From NCBI RefSeq assembly GCF_000422445.1, contig NZ_KE383837.1, forward strand, positions 496,001 to 560,000: 64,000 bases of DNA, written 5' to 3'. How positions within the stretch are numbered: the first letter of the stretch is position 1; each line of letters opens with the position of its first letter. The notes under the pieces are model-generated. The model did no database searches. It saw only the letters and a list, made by a program, of their open reading frames with translations, and had not been told where the DNA came from. Source of the stretch: Paenibacillus assamensis DSM 18201 (GTDB lineage Bacteria; Bacillota; Bacilli; Paenibacillales; Paenibacillaceae). The position numbers and the translations under genes were made by a program. Shown in pieces: positions 27,217-36,913 of the stretch.

Positions 27217-28470
27217 TTAAAATACAAACTCTACATCTGTTAAGCGGCGCTTCAAATCAGAAATAACACGTTTTTCTTCTTCCTCACCGTTAGCTTGGAA
27301 CGTAACGGAGAAACGAATAAAGCGTCCAGCATCATCCCATGGTACTGTGGAAATAAGCTTTTCACGTATCAAATATTGAGAAAAATCTTCGCCCGTTGCA
27401 AATGTTGGACCGTTCTTCACACCTTTAGGCGCTTCTACATACAAGAAGAAAGAGCCTTTTGGCTTTTCCGCATGGAAGCCGATCTCATTCAAAGCAGCAA
27501 CAAGCAAGTTATGACGACGAGAATATTTCTCGGAAATCGCTTCTGTGATTTCTGGATGTGCAAGACCATATGCAGCCGCTTTTTGAATGGCAATGAATTG
27601 ACCAGAATCGTTGTTGTCTTTCACATCAGAGAAAGCTTTAACGATAAGCGGGTTACCTGCTACAAAGCCAATACGCCATCCTGTCATATTGTAAGACTTG
27701 GACAAGGAATGTAGTTCTACACCAACATCCTTCGCTCCTGGAACACTCAAGAAACTAAGCGGCTTCACGCCATCATAAGTCAATGCAGAATACGGAGCAT
27801 CGTGAACAACGATCACTTCATGCTGCTTCGCCCATGCAACAACTTTCTCGAAAAACTCAACCGTTGCAGCCGCACCAGTTGGATTGTTCGGGTAGTTCAA
27901 ATACAACAACTTGGCACGCTTGCAAATGTCAGCTGGAATTGCATCAAGATTAGGAAGGAAGTTATTTTCCTTCGTCAACTGTACATTAAATACTTCTCCA
28001 CCCAAGTACTTAGTATGCGTCCCAAGAACAGGGTAACCAGGTACTGTCATAATTGTGACATCACCAGGATTGATGAAGCAAGAAGGAAGCATAGCAAGCG
28101 CAGGCTTAGATCCGATAGAGTGGACAACCTCTGTCTCAGGATCAATGCCTTCTACTTGAAATACGTCTTGAAGATACTTCGCTGCTGCTGCTTTGAATTC
28201 TACGATACCATTGTCCGCATAACCACGGTTTTCTGGCTTCGCTGCTTCTTCAGCAAGCTTTGCTACGATGCCAGCATCAGCCATCTCATCAGGCTCACCT
28301 ACACCCATATCGATAAGCTCTACATCAGGATGAGCTTGCTTCGCTGCTGCTTTAGCGCGTTTAATTTTCTCAAACTTATAAATGTTTGTATCTTTTCCAT
28401 AATTCTCGCCACCAATGCGATTGGCAAATTGGCCCTGAATATAGGTTTGTTGATAATGTTGAATAGACAT
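27217..28470 (-). CDS. dapL: LL-diaminopimelate aminotransferase
   Basis: 417 residues, fold-type I PLP enzyme. DapL turns tetrahydrodipicolinate directly into LL-DAP with glutamate, bypassing the acetyl or succinyl branches of lysine and cell-wall synthesis. Motifs include the N-terminal IYKFEKIKRAKAAAK, MGVGEPDEMAD, YPNNPTGAAA, and PLP-lysine motif SLSKSYNMTGWRIGF near 255-269. The length and these motifs fit DapL rather than aspartate aminotransferase. AGGAGA lies 8 nt before the ATG. It appears monocistronic, with no clear terminator before the pyr promoter. Confidence 0.9.
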   Translation of the reverse strand: MSIQHYQQTYIQGQFANRIGGENYGKDTNIYKFEKIKRAKAAAKQAHPDVELIDMGVGEPDEMADAGIVAKLAEEAAKPENRGYADNGIVEFKAAAAKYLQDVFQVEGIDPETEVVHSIGSKPALAMLPSCFINPGDVTIMTVPGYPVLGTHTKYLGGEVFNVQLTKENNFLPNLDAIPADICKRAKLLYLNYPNNPTGAAATVEFFEKVVAWAKQHEVIVVHDAPYSALTYDGVKPLSFLSVPGAKDVGVELHSLSKSYNMTGWRIGFVAGNPLIVKAFSDVKDNNDSGQFIAIQKAAAYGLAHPEITEAISEKYSRRHNLLVAALNEIGFHAEKPKGSFFLYVEAPKGVKNGPTFATGEDFSQYLIREKLISTVPWDDAGRFIRFSVTFQANGEEEEKRVISDLKRRLTDVEFVF

Positions 28471-28621
28471 AAATGACCTCTCCTTTACCGTAAAACTCGC
28501 CTGTTAAAGCACGAATGTATTGCATCCTTACTATGAAGGAAGCATGTCCGAAACACCATGGATGATTCACGCAAACATTTGTACTTCTTGTACAGAGAAA
28601 TCATTGCCAATCATACAGTAT

Positions 28622-29626
28622 CTACCTATTGCGAATTGATTTCAACAGCTCTTCCATATCTTCTGGTAAAGGTGCCTGGAATTGCAAAGTTTCACCCGAT
28701 GTCGGATGCACGAATCCTAGTGTCTGTGCGTGAAGTGCTTGCCCATTCATTTTTAATCCTCGTGTACCACGGCTGTACATCGGATCCCCTACTAGTGGAT
28801 GTCCAATATATTTCATATGAACACGAATTTGATGCGTACGCCCTGTTTCAAGCTGTAGCTCCACCAATGTCGCATCACCGAAACGCTCCAATACTCTGAA
28901 GTGAGTAACTGCATGCTTGCTGTTACGTTCAGTGACCGTATACATTTTACGGTCTTGCTCATCACGACCGATAGGTGCATCAATTGTTCCTTGATCATGA
29001 GGTATGTTGCCATGAACGAGCGCTATATATTTACGCAGTACGGTATGGGCTTTCAATTGCTCAGCAAGTGATACGTGCGCTTTATCATTTTTCGCGGCCA
29101 TCAACAATCCTGATGTATCTTTATCAATGCGATGAACGATACCAGGACGCAGTTCGCCATTAATCCCGGACAAATCTTTACAATGATGCATAAGCGCATT
29201 TACTACCGTGCCAGATGTGTGACCTGGCGCAGGATGCACAACTAACCCACGAGGTTTGTTAATAACAATGACGTCGCTATCTTCGTAATAAACATCAAGC
29301 GGGATATTCTCAGCTACGATATCAACAGATTCTGGCTCTGGCATCGTAAGCTCCACAACATCGCCTGCTGCACATTTGTAATTCGATTTTACCGCAGCTC
29401 CATTTACGAGTACGTGTCCATCTTTAATCCACATTTGAATTTGCGTCCGAGAAATATCCATACCTAATGACTCAAGCACTCGCTTATCAAGTCGTTCCTT
29501 GGATTGCTCTGCTGTTATCGTCCATGTATACGAATGAAACTCCCCGCCCTTGCCTTCTACTGGCGAGTTCGAGGAGTTAGTGGACGAATCTATCGTTGTT
29601 CCATCTAATTCATATTGTTCATTCAT
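28622..29626 (-). CDS. RluD-type 23S rRNA pseudouridine synthase
   Basis: 334 residues. An S4 RNA-binding domain (about 45-105: ERLDKRVLESLGMDISRTQIQMWIKDGHVLVNG) is followed by the RluA-family catalytic domain. HRIDKDTSGLLMAAKN near 165-180 contains the catalytic Asp, and LETGRTHQIRVHMKYIGHPLVGD comes later. The ATG at 29626 is chosen: it lies 8 bp after the lspA stop with AAAGGG upstream, whereas a longer frame would overlap lspA. It is equivalent in position to B. subtilis ylyB next to lspA. The exact uridine targets are not deducible. Confidence 0.92.
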   Translation of the reverse strand: MNEQYELDGTTIDSSTNSSNSPVEGKGGEFHSYTWTITAEQSKERLDKRVLESLGMDISRTQIQMWIKDGHVLVNGAAVKSNYKCAAGDVVELTMPEPESVDIVAENIPLDVYYEDSDVIVINKPRGLVVHPAPGHTSGTVVNALMHHCKDLSGINGELRPGIVHRIDKDTSGLLMAAKNDKAHVSLAEQLKAHTVLRKYIALVHGNIPHDQGTIDAPIGRDEQDRKMYTVTERNSKHAVTHFRVLERFGDATLVELQLETGRTHQIRVHMKYIGHPLVGDPMYSRGTRGLKMNGQALHAQTLGFVHPTSGETLQFQAPLPEDMEELLKSIRNR

Positions 29627-29633
29627 TTGAATT

Positions 29634-30140
29634 TTACCCTTTCTCAACTGATCCTTCAGATCCTTCTTGTTGTTCCAGTAACTTCTTCTCACGTTTTACG
29701 GACAAGAAAGCGTCCAGTATGACGAAACCTACACCTACACATATACCAATGTCTGCAATGTTAAAAATCGGGAACGTATAGGAACCAAAGTCGAATTTGA
29801 AAAAGTCCACTACCTCACCCGACATGACTCGATCAATAAAGTTTCCAACTGCTCCACCTAATATAAGCCCTAAGCCAAGCTGTAAAATCGCACTATGCTC
29901 ATGCTTCAATTTTTCCAAGTACCAGATGATTCCGATCAATACAACAATCGTTACAGAAATGAGGAACCAACGCTGGTCTTCCAAAATACTAAAGGCCGCT
30001 CCACGGTTACGATGTGAAAACAGTGAAAAGAAACCGTCAATAATCGAGATTTCTTCATAAAGCTCCATACGCGTAGCAACGAGCCACTTTGTTACTTGGT
30101 CAAGAACTAGAACGATAATTGCCAGTATATAGTACCACAC
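29634..30140 (-). CDS. lspA: Lipoprotein signal peptidase (signal peptidase II)
   Basis: 168 residues. Removes signal peptides from prolipoproteins after lipidation. Four membrane segments are visible (about 2-18, 62-80, 88-105, 127-148). The catalytic aspartates are in GAVGNFIDRVMSGEVVDFF and FPIFNIADIGICVGV; NRGAAFSIL is also conserved. The start is GTG at 30140 with GAGGTGA upstream. The C-terminal tail is Lys/Glu-rich. It would serve the several lipoproteins encoded in this window. Confidence 0.95.
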   Translation of the reverse strand: MWYYILAIIVLVLDQVTKWLVATRMELYEEISIIDGFFSLFSHRNRGAAFSILEDQRWFLISVTIVVLIGIIWYLEKLKHEHSAILQLGLGLILGGAVGNFIDRVMSGEVVDFFKFDFGSYTFPIFNIADIGICVGVGFVILDAFLSVKREKKLLEQQEGSEGSVEKG

Positions 30141-30328
30141 TGAAACCCGTCACCTCGATTAGCATAATCAATGTTGAAAACAGTTTGACTCGCTCATTGT
30201 AACATACCGCCCATAGACCGTCCAATACGAACCAATACGAACCAACCAGTGATTCATTTTCCATGGGGCAACTCCCTGCATTCCGTGCATTCTATAATCA
30301 GGATGTCCAGACAGGAAGGAGAATGATC

Positions 30329-31054
30329 GTGTCACATCTAACTTCAGAACAATTACAGCATCTGAAACGTGAGCTTACAACTGAACAAAATGATCTGCAA
30401 CAAAGACTGCATCAAAACGATCAATATAATTTGGCAGATTCACTTAAGGAAACGACAGGCGAACTGTCTACCATCGATAATCACCCAGCTGATGTTGCCT
30501 CCGAAATTTATGAGCGCGAAAAAGATATTTCTTTATTAGAGCACCATGAAATTCAGCTTGAACGTATTGAAACCGCTTTGAAGCTAATGGAAAAAGGTAC
30601 GTACGGTATCTGTGTGGTATGCGGTCAACCTATTCCATACGAGCGATTAGAAGCGATACCTTCAACCATGTATTGTGTCAAAGATTGCCCTGAACAGACT
30701 ATTTCTCATAACCGTCCTGTCGAAGAAGAGTTCCTTACTCCGCCATTTGGTCGCACAAGCTTAGACGAGCGCGAAGAACAGAATGGTTTTGATGGTGAAG
30801 ATGCTTGGCAGATCGTAGAAGCATGGGGCACTTCTGACAGTCCAGCCATGCATGAGGAATCTGACCTAGATAGTTATGACCGCATCATGATTGAAGCATC
30901 GGAAGAAATTGATGGCTGTGTTGAATCTTTCGAAAGCTTTGTCGCAACGGATATAACAGGTAAATTTGTGTCCGTTGTTCGTAATCGACAGTACGCCCGT
31001 TATATGAACACAGGCGAAGGCGAGCCTTTGCTTGAGCCAGATAGACACTTATAA
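30329..31054 (+). CDS. yteA: YteA-family protein with DksA/TraR-type zinc finger
   Basis: 241 residues. The N-terminal part is a coiled coil (HLTSEQLQHLKRELTTEQNDLQQRL). The C4 zinc finger is CVVCGQPIPYERLEAIPSTMYCVKDC, written here by its Cys pairs near 102/105 and 122/126 (approximate). The acidic C-terminus is typical of YteA, a family tied to sporulation. The GTG at 30329 is preferred, with AAGGAG 7 nt upstream; the ATG two codons before is too close to the ribosome site. It stands alone, divergent from lspA. Confidence 0.85.
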   Translation: MSHLTSEQLQHLKRELTTEQNDLQQRLHQNDQYNLADSLKETTGELSTIDNHPADVASEIYEREKDISLLEHHEIQLERIETALKLMEKGTYGICVVCGQPIPYERLEAIPSTMYCVKDCPEQTISHNRPVEEEFLTPPFGRTSLDEREEQNGFDGEDAWQIVEAWGTSDSPAMHEESDLDSYDRIMIEASEEIDGCVESFESFVATDITGKFVSVVRNRQYARYMNTGEGEPLLEPDRHL

Positions 31055-31075
31055 CATCGAGACCGAGACATCACA

Positions 31076-31459
31076 TTAATACATTTTTGAATCCAATTGA
31101 TATTGAACGATACGAACGATATCAGCAATAAAGTCTCCTATAAGAGGGAGATTTAAGGCACCAAGCCACTGCAGAACGTAGAGCAACGCGACGGTAACAA
31201 ATGTGATTCCGATAACAACACCAACACCACGTGCTACACCAGCAACAAAGTTAACCCACAGCAAACGCGGCATACTGAGCATTAACTCTGTATACTCCAG
31301 CATTCTGGAGCGCTCAAATTGTAATGCTATTTTTTGCAGCAATGCATGCATGCCTTCAATAATTTCACGGTCAGATTTGTTTTTGTCGTCCAAACATTCT
31401 TTCAACTGTTCCATATCAACTTCAGCACGTTCAACCGTACGTTTTCTTTTTTTCATCAC
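31076..31459 (-). CDS. DUF5665 membrane protein, 127 aa
   Basis: A charged N-terminal half (about 1-60, Lys/Glu-rich, possibly helical) is followed by FVAGVARGVGVVIGITFVTVALLYVLQWLGALNLPLIGDFIADIV, approximated here as one long or two short hydrophobic segments near 73-110. The ARGVGVVIG signature matches DUF5665, of unknown function. The GTG at 31459 lies 8 nt from GGAGG; an ATG follows as the next codon. It converges with yteA with only 21 bp between. Confidence 0.75.
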   Translation of the reverse strand: MMKKRKRTVERAEVDMEQLKECLDDKNKSDREIIEGMHALLQKIALQFERSRMLEYTELMLSMPRLLWVNFVAGVARGVGVVIGITFVTVALLYVLQWLGALNLPLIGDFIADIVRIVQYQLDSKMY

Positions 31460-31507
31460 TAATTAGGCCTCCTACTCAAACAACAACATCAACAGTCCCT
31501 ATTCATG

Positions 31508-31554
31508 AAAAAAGAGCGTCGACAGCTGCGAGAATATTCGCACGGTCGACGCTC
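31508..31554 (-). terminator. Terminator of ileS
   Basis: Minus strand GAGCGTCGAC pairs with GTCGACGCTC across about 21 nt, followed by TTTTTT. Confidence 0.85.
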
Positions 31555-31625
31555 CCCTTTATCCGTTAAGCTCAAGGCTTCCGCTCGCACAACTAGTGTG
31601 CTCACATGAGCCTATCTTATGCCTG

Positions 31626-34600
31626 TTACTGAATATGAACGCCAATTGTCTTCGTACCGAGGTCAATGGACTCCATTTGTTCCGCTTGGCCAAATGAAAG
31701 CTCAGCCACGAGTACATTGTCACGCAGCGTACCTTCAAAGGCAATGATAGCAGCTTGCAATTCCTCATCGACATGAAGCACGATGTTTACGCGTTTCTCG
31801 ATCGGCAAATCGAGCTTTTTACGCGTATCTTGAATGGCACGAACAACTTCACGCACCCAGCCTTCTTGCTCAAGCTCAGGTGTAATATCCGTGTTCAATG
31901 CTACTGTCATTTTATATCCAGAAGCAGCAGCGAAGCCTTCTTTAGCCTTCTTCTCGATGAGAAGCTCCTCTTCCGTCAATTGCAGAACTTCACCTTCTGC
32001 TGTTGTGAATTGGAACTGGCCGCTTTGAACGACTTGGCGCGCTTGCTCTGCACCCATGGAACGCAGCTCATTTTGCAATGGACCCACATGCTTACCGTAT
32101 TTTTTACCCGCTACTTTCAAGTTCAGCTTCAAGCTGAAATCTACAAATCCGTTATCGCTGTTCTCAATGCGAATTTGCTTCACATTGATTTCGTCTTTAA
32201 TAACTTCTTCGTAGCCCGCTAGATCGAACTCGCGATCCATCGATACGATAAGCTCGGAAAGCGGCTGACGTGTCTTGATGCTCGTTTCATTACGTACGTT
32301 ACGAGCCAACTCAACGATTTGACGAGCTGTCTCCATGTCACGCTCAAGATCAGCATCAATGATCGATGCATTCGCTTCTGGATAACCAGCCAAGTGAACA
32401 CTTTGCTCTGTTCCGCCAAGATTGCCGTAAATATCTTCTGCAACCATTGGAGCGTAAGGTGCAATAAGACGAGAAAGCGTCAATAGCACTTCACGAAGGG
32501 TTTGATAAGCAGACAATTTGTCATCTGTCATTTCACTACCCCAGAAGCGATCGCGGGAACGACGGATATACCAGTTGCTCAACTCATCTACATAGCTTTC
32601 AATCGCTTTCGCAGGGTTTAGGAAGTCATTCGCTTCCAAACCTTTCGTTACACCTGTAACGAGCGTTTGTAGACGAGACAAAATCCAACGATCCAATTTA
32701 TTCTCGGAAGTACGAGCTGGATAAGCTTGCGGATCATAGTTATCGATTGTCGCATACAACGCATAGAAAGCATGCGTGTTCACGAGCGTATCAATAACTT
32801 TGGACTTCGCTTCTGCCACGATCTGCTTCGAGAAACGCTTGGAGTTCCATGGCGCACTGTCAGACAATAGCGCCCAACGGAATGCATCTGTACCGAACTC
32901 ATTAATGATCTCCCAAGGATCAATAACGTTACCTTTGGATTTGGACATCTTTTGTCCGTTCTCATCCAAGATATGTCCTGTAGCGATTACGGCTTTGTAC
33001 GGAGCAACGCCTTTGTATAGTGTCGCAACGGCGAGCAAGCTGTAGAACCAACCGCGTGTCTGATCGATACCTTCGCAGATAATGTCTGCTGGGAATTGCT
33101 GTTCGAACTTCTGCTCATCGCCGAATGGATGATGATGCTGTGCAAATGGCATCGAACCGCTATCGAACCATACGTCGATAACTTCAGAGGTACGCTCCAT
33201 CGTGCCGCCTTCACAGTGAGGGCAATGCAATTTTACTGCATCTACATACGGTTTGTGCAGCTCCAAGTCCTCTGCAATTGGATCAACAGAGCGAGCACGC
33301 AAGTCAGCATGGCTCTCAGGCGCGTATTGCTCATCACAAGATGAACATACCCACACGTTAAGCGGAGTTCCCCAATAGCGATTACGGCTAATGTTCCAAT
33401 CCACCAAGTCTTCCAAGAAATTACCGAAGCGGCCTTCACGGATATGACCAGGGTACCAGTCGACCTTGCTGTTATTTTCAATTAATAATTCTTTAACCGC
33501 TGTCGTCTGAATGAACCAAGATTCTGTCGCATAGTAGAGCAAAGGCGACTTACAGCGCCAGCAGAATGGATAGCTGTGCTCGTATTTCTCTTTGCTGAAC
33601 AGAAGCCCTTTTTCAGACAACATTTTCACGATATCAATATCGCAATCTTTAACGAAGCGACCTGCCATGTCAGTTACTTCTGGTGTATAACGGCCATGTG
33701 AATCAACAACGCTGAAGAAGGTAATTCCGTTCTCACGGCATGCACGGTTATCGTCTTCACCATGAGCAGGAGCCATATGAACGATACCTGTACCGCTTGC
33801 ATCTGTAACAAAGTCAGCACCGACGATGAGATGTCCTTTAGCAGGCTTCACATAGCCAAATGGCGCTTGATAAGTCTTGTTGATAAATTCAGAGCCTTTA
33901 TGCTCGGATACGATCTCATACTCGCCAGACATTACATTTTCAACAAGATTTTTCGCCATGATGTACACTTCGTCATCTTGCTTCACGCGTACATAGTCCA
34001 TTGCCGGATTCATTGCGAGCGCGGCATGAGAAGGAAGCGTCCATGGCGTTGTCGTCCATGCAAGGACATAATCACCAGAATCATCAAGCTTGAACTTCAC
34101 CGTAGCAGACAAGTCTTTTACCGTTTCATAGCCTTGTGCCACTTCATGAGAGCTCAAAGTCGTTTGACAGCAAGGACAGTATGGGCTTACACGGTGACCA
34201 CGGTACAGCAAACCCTTTTTGTGAATCGTAGATAGAATGTGCCATACACTCTCGATATATTTGTTATCAAGTGTAATGTACGGATTGTCCAAGTCAGTCC
34301 AATATGCGATTGCTTCCGTCAATTCACGCCATTTATGCTCATATTCAAATACGCTGTCTTTACATTTTTGAATAAATGCTTCTACACCGTAATTTTCGAT
34401 TTCTTGCTTACCGGAAATACCTAGCTGCTTCTCTACGCCCAACTCTACAGGAAGACCATGCGTGTCCCAACCCGCTTTACGTTGAACATAGTAGCCTGAC
34501 ATCGTCTTATAGCGGCAAATAAAATCCTTAATAACACGTCCAAGCACATGCCCGATATGAGGTGCACCATTCGCTGTAGGAGGTCCTTCATAAAATACAA

Positions 34601-34718
34601 AGCTTGGCTTGCCTTGACGATTCTCAATCGTTTGTTTAAATGTATCTTCGCGATTCCACTTCTCCAAGATGCGGAGTTCACGTTCCCTAGCTCGTTCTTT
34701 GACGTCTACTTTCTTCAT
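31626..34718 (-). CDS. ileS: Isoleucyl-tRNA synthetase, long (type 2) form
   Basis: 1030 residues. Charges tRNA-Ile. The class I HIGH motif is PHIGHVLGR, near residues 53-61, and KMSKSKGN near 600. The CP1 editing domain includes WTTTPWTLPSHAALAMNP. The EGPPTANGAPHIGH context and about 1030-residue length point to the eukaryote-like IleRS2 group rather than the 920-residue Bacillus type. ATG at 34718 has AAAGGA 8 nt upstream; upstream in-frame codons overlap that site. Expression is controlled by the T-box leader just upstream. Confidence 0.95.
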   Translation of the reverse strand: MKKVDVKERARERELRILEKWNREDTFKQTIENRQGKPSFVFYEGPPTANGAPHIGHVLGRVIKDFICRYKTMSGYYVQRKAGWDTHGLPVELGVEKQLGISGKQEIENYGVEAFIQKCKDSVFEYEHKWRELTEAIAYWTDLDNPYITLDNKYIESVWHILSTIHKKGLLYRGHRVSPYCPCCQTTLSSHEVAQGYETVKDLSATVKFKLDDSGDYVLAWTTTPWTLPSHAALAMNPAMDYVRVKQDDEVYIMAKNLVENVMSGEYEIVSEHKGSEFINKTYQAPFGYVKPAKGHLIVGADFVTDASGTGIVHMAPAHGEDDNRACRENGITFFSVVDSHGRYTPEVTDMAGRFVKDCDIDIVKMLSEKGLLFSKEKYEHSYPFCWRCKSPLLYYATESWFIQTTAVKELLIENNSKVDWYPGHIREGRFGNFLEDLVDWNISRNRYWGTPLNVWVCSSCDEQYAPESHADLRARSVDPIAEDLELHKPYVDAVKLHCPHCEGGTMERTSEVIDVWFDSGSMPFAQHHHPFGDEQKFEQQFPADIICEGIDQTRGWFYSLLAVATLYKGVAPYKAVIATGHILDENGQKMSKSKGNVIDPWEIINEFGTDAFRWALLSDSAPWNSKRFSKQIVAEAKSKVIDTLVNTHAFYALYATIDNYDPQAYPARTSENKLDRWILSRLQTLVTGVTKGLEANDFLNPAKAIESYVDELSNWYIRRSRDRFWGSEMTDDKLSAYQTLREVLLTLSRLIAPYAPMVAEDIYGNLGGTEQSVHLAGYPEANASIIDADLERDMETARQIVELARNVRNETSIKTRQPLSELIVSMDREFDLAGYEEVIKDEINVKQIRIENSDNGFVDFSLKLNLKVAGKKYGKHVGPLQNELRSMGAEQARQVVQSGQFQFTTAEGEVLQLTEEELLIEKKAKEGFAAASGYKMTVALNTDITPELEQEGWVREVVRAIQDTRKKLDLPIEKRVNIVLHVDEELQAAIIAFEGTLRDNVLVAELSFGQAEQMESIDLGTKTIGVHIQ

Positions 34719-34792
34719 CGTCCTCATCCTTTCTTCTCTATACAGAACCACTGTCGACAGCTAAGTAATACAAGTCTCAGGCCAAAAACACC

Positions 34793-35105
34793 AAAAAACC
34801 CCGTCCCATAAAGGGACGAGGTTGACTCGCGTTACCACCCTTGTTCTATCCGTACAGATGACCTACTCGTCATCGGAGTTAAAGCCGGATAGCACTCTGA
34901 AGCATCTTCACCTAGTGCAAAGACGCAGTCGGATAACGGCCGACAGCCGATTAAGCTTACTCTACGTACGTTCAGCTTAATATCTCAGGGATGATGTCCA
35001 CATGCAGTTCATTCATCGGTTCTCAGCTACCCCGACTCTCTGATGGAATAAACGGTTGCAATGGCGTGTTCCCGTCGCTGATTGTTAATCATCAATTTCG
35101 ATTAT
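34793..35105 (-). promoter_or_regulatory. T-box riboswitch leader of ileS
   Basis: The minus strand contains the T-box AGGGTGGTAACGCG (34841-34828). It is followed directly by a terminator, CCTCGTCCC / GGGACGGGG plus TTTTTT (about 34821-34793). Upstream sequence folds into a long stem I region (about 35090-34960). Isoleucine ATC triplets at 34995-34990, just before CCTGAGA, are the likely specifier. Uncharged tRNA-Ile is expected to stabilise the antiterminator and allow ileS transcription. Confidence 0.93.
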
Positions 35106-35111
35106 TACTAT

Positions 35112-35140
35112 GTTATATCGTGTTTTGAGCAAAAAGTCAA
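35112..35140 (-). promoter_or_regulatory. SigA promoter of the ileS T-box transcript
   Basis: Minus strand TTGACT (35140-35135), a 17-bp spacer and TATAAC (35117-35112). It lies 54 bp after the divIVA stop. Confidence 0.75.
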
Positions 35141-35194
35141 TGCAGCTTACTTGCTGGCTTAACGCAGCAGTCAACTCACCAACTTTGCTTCAAA

Positions 35195-35680
35195 TTAATA
35201 CTCTTCCCTGCTCACTTCTGCGCGTTCCAACGCTTCCCATCCATCTTGACTAAGCAGTTCAAGCTGCGCTTCTACAAGTGTACGGAATCGAGCACGGTAA
35301 ATAGAAGCCTGCTTCTTCAGTTCTTCTACTTCCAATGCAATCTTGCGTGACTTGGCAAGTGCATCATTTACAATGCGATCTGCGTTTTTCTCTGCTTCCT
35401 TCACGATGAGCTGCGATTCTTTCTTTGCGTTGCTTTTCACATCATCTGCTGCTTCTTGAGCGACAATGATCGTTTTGCTCAACGTTTCTTCAAGATTCGC
35501 AAAATGATCAAGCTTGTCTTGCAAGCTTTGAGCATGGTTATGAATTTCTTTATTTTCTTTAATGAGCGCTTCATAATCTTTAATGATCTGATCTAGAAAT
35601 TCGTTTACTGCATCCTCATCGTAACCGCGAAGCTTACGCGGAAACTCTTTATTATGTATATCCAATGGTGTCAATGGCAT
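35195..35680 (-). CDS. divIVA: DivIVA-family cell-pole/septum protein
   Basis: 161 residues. The N-terminal PLTPLDIHNKEFPRKLRGYDEDAVNEFLDQI is the DivIVA membrane-binding domain, followed by a long coiled coil (about 35-130). It marks curved membrane at poles and septa and recruits division-site and sporulation factors. ATG at 35680 has AAGGAGG 8 nt upstream. It ends the ylm-type gene run beside ileS, as in Bacillus. Confidence 0.94.
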   Translation of the reverse strand: MPLTPLDIHNKEFPRKLRGYDEDAVNEFLDQIIKDYEALIKENKEIHNHAQSLQDKLDHFANLEETLSKTIIVAQEAADDVKSNAKKESQLIVKEAEKNADRIVNDALAKSRKIALEVEELKKQASIYRARFRTLVEAQLELLSQDGWEALERAEVSREEY

Positions 35681-35832
35681 AGCATGCACCTCCTTATAAA
35701 TATCGAACCTATCTTATTGATGTTATGAAATATACGTCCGACAGCTGCGTCGAATCGTAGCCATTCATTGCCTATTTGGTGCATCGGTGAAAGGAAGGAG
35801 CAATATGCTCCTTCATGTCTCATACTGTACGT

Positions 35833-36615
35833 TTATTGATAAGTCCCCACCATCACACGCATGCGCCCCTTCTTAGATACCCCTTCTATTTCAAGCACTT
35901 TGAATCGACCAAAGCCTTGTAAAGAGACAACATCACCAACAGCCAACGGAACAGAAGGGTTCTCTTCTACTTTCCAATTCACTTTACAACGTCCATTTTT
36001 GATCGGGACTGTTACTTTCGCACGACTTAAACGAAATACATCGCTCACAATTCCATCCAATCGCATGGAAGCAACCGATATCGTAAATGGCTTCCACTCT
36101 TGCCCAATGACACGCAATTCGGTAAGAGGAAGTAAATCTGTTAATACCGGCACGCGATGAACCTGCCTCAAGTGGGTGTCTAAAAAGGAAGCGATATCAG
36201 CGGTAACCAGTACATGAGCACCAGCATCACTCGTATGAATATCACCAATTTTATCTCGTTTAATGCCAAGCCCGAGCAATGCTCCCAAATAGTCACCATG
36301 CTCCAACTCACTCAACCGTTGATCAGATGAGGAGATAGAAAGTACAGTCATGTCCGTAGGCTCAGCCTCGACATAGACATATTCAGGTGCAATGATTGCC
36401 CGACATCGCTCAGCACCTTCATATCCTCCGTCAATACGCAGCACTACATCATCTCTGCGATTCACTAACGATTGGACAATATAGGCCTGTCTTGGGTCAA
36501 GAAAGTCCGTTAAGCGGACTTCATGACGATCTGCTGCTCGTGTAATCCATTCTGACGCGCGATCTACGAATGGCCGCTCATCAGGATGAAAATGAACTTT
36601 AATCTGATCACTCAT
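35833..36615 (-). CDS. ylmH: YlmH-family S4-domain RNA-binding protein
   Basis: 260 residues. A middle region with TVLSISSSDQRLSELEHGDYLGALLGLGIKRDKIGDI and a C-terminal S4 domain (about 180-250: SMRLDGIVSDVFRLSRAKVTVPIKNGRCKVNWK) match YlmH. This protein binds ribosomes or tRNA and is linked to ribosome rescue in Bacillus. ATG at 36615 lies 12 bp after the ylmG stop. The gene keeps its usual place between ylmG and divIVA. Confidence 0.9.
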   Translation of the reverse strand: MSDQIKVHFHPDERPFVDRASEWITRAADRHEVRLTDFLDPRQAYIVQSLVNRRDDVVLRIDGGYEGAERCRAIIAPEYVYVEAEPTDMTVLSISSSDQRLSELEHGDYLGALLGLGIKRDKIGDIHTSDAGAHVLVTADIASFLDTHLRQVHRVPVLTDLLPLTELRVIGQEWKPFTISVASMRLDGIVSDVFRLSRAKVTVPIKNGRCKVNWKVEENPSVPLAVGDVVSLQGFGRFKVLEIEGVSKKGRMRVMVGTYQ

Positions 36616-36627
36616 CGTTCAGCTGTC

Positions 36628-36906
36628 CTACAAAATATATGTGATTACAGTAATCAAACCGATTTTTACAAATTCCAATACGAACAATGCCACAATCGGA
36701 GAAATATCGAGCACTCCACCGATCGGCGGAATGATACGACGGAAAATAGACAAATAAGGCTCAACGATCTTGCCTATAATTTCACCGATAAAGCTCGATC
36801 TTACATTCGGTACCCAAGACATAAGAACGTAAATAATAACGAGCCACCAATAAATCTGAAACAAATAATGCACGTACTCAACTATAGTTAGTTCTAATGA
36901 CGACAA
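36628..36906 (-). CDS. ylmG: YggT/YlmG-family membrane protein
   Basis: 92 residues with two hydrophobic segments (about 8-28 and 62-88). Between them is the YggT signature WVPNVRSSFIGEIIGKIVEPYLSIFRRIIPPIGGVLDISPI. The family is membrane-bound and linked to division; its biochemical role is unknown. The start is TTG at 36906, with GAGGTGA 7 nt upstream. Confidence 0.92.
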   Translation of the reverse strand: MSSLELTIVEYVHYLFQIYWWLVIIYVLMSWVPNVRSSFIGEIIGKIVEPYLSIFRRIIPPIGGVLDISPIVALFVLEFVKIGLITVITYIL

Positions 36907-36913
36907 ATTAAGC

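Noticed and set aside
30222-30243. Tandem CCAATACGAA repeat before yteA
   Set aside because: Only two copies of 10-11 bp and no matching element elsewhere; not enough to call a regulatory site.
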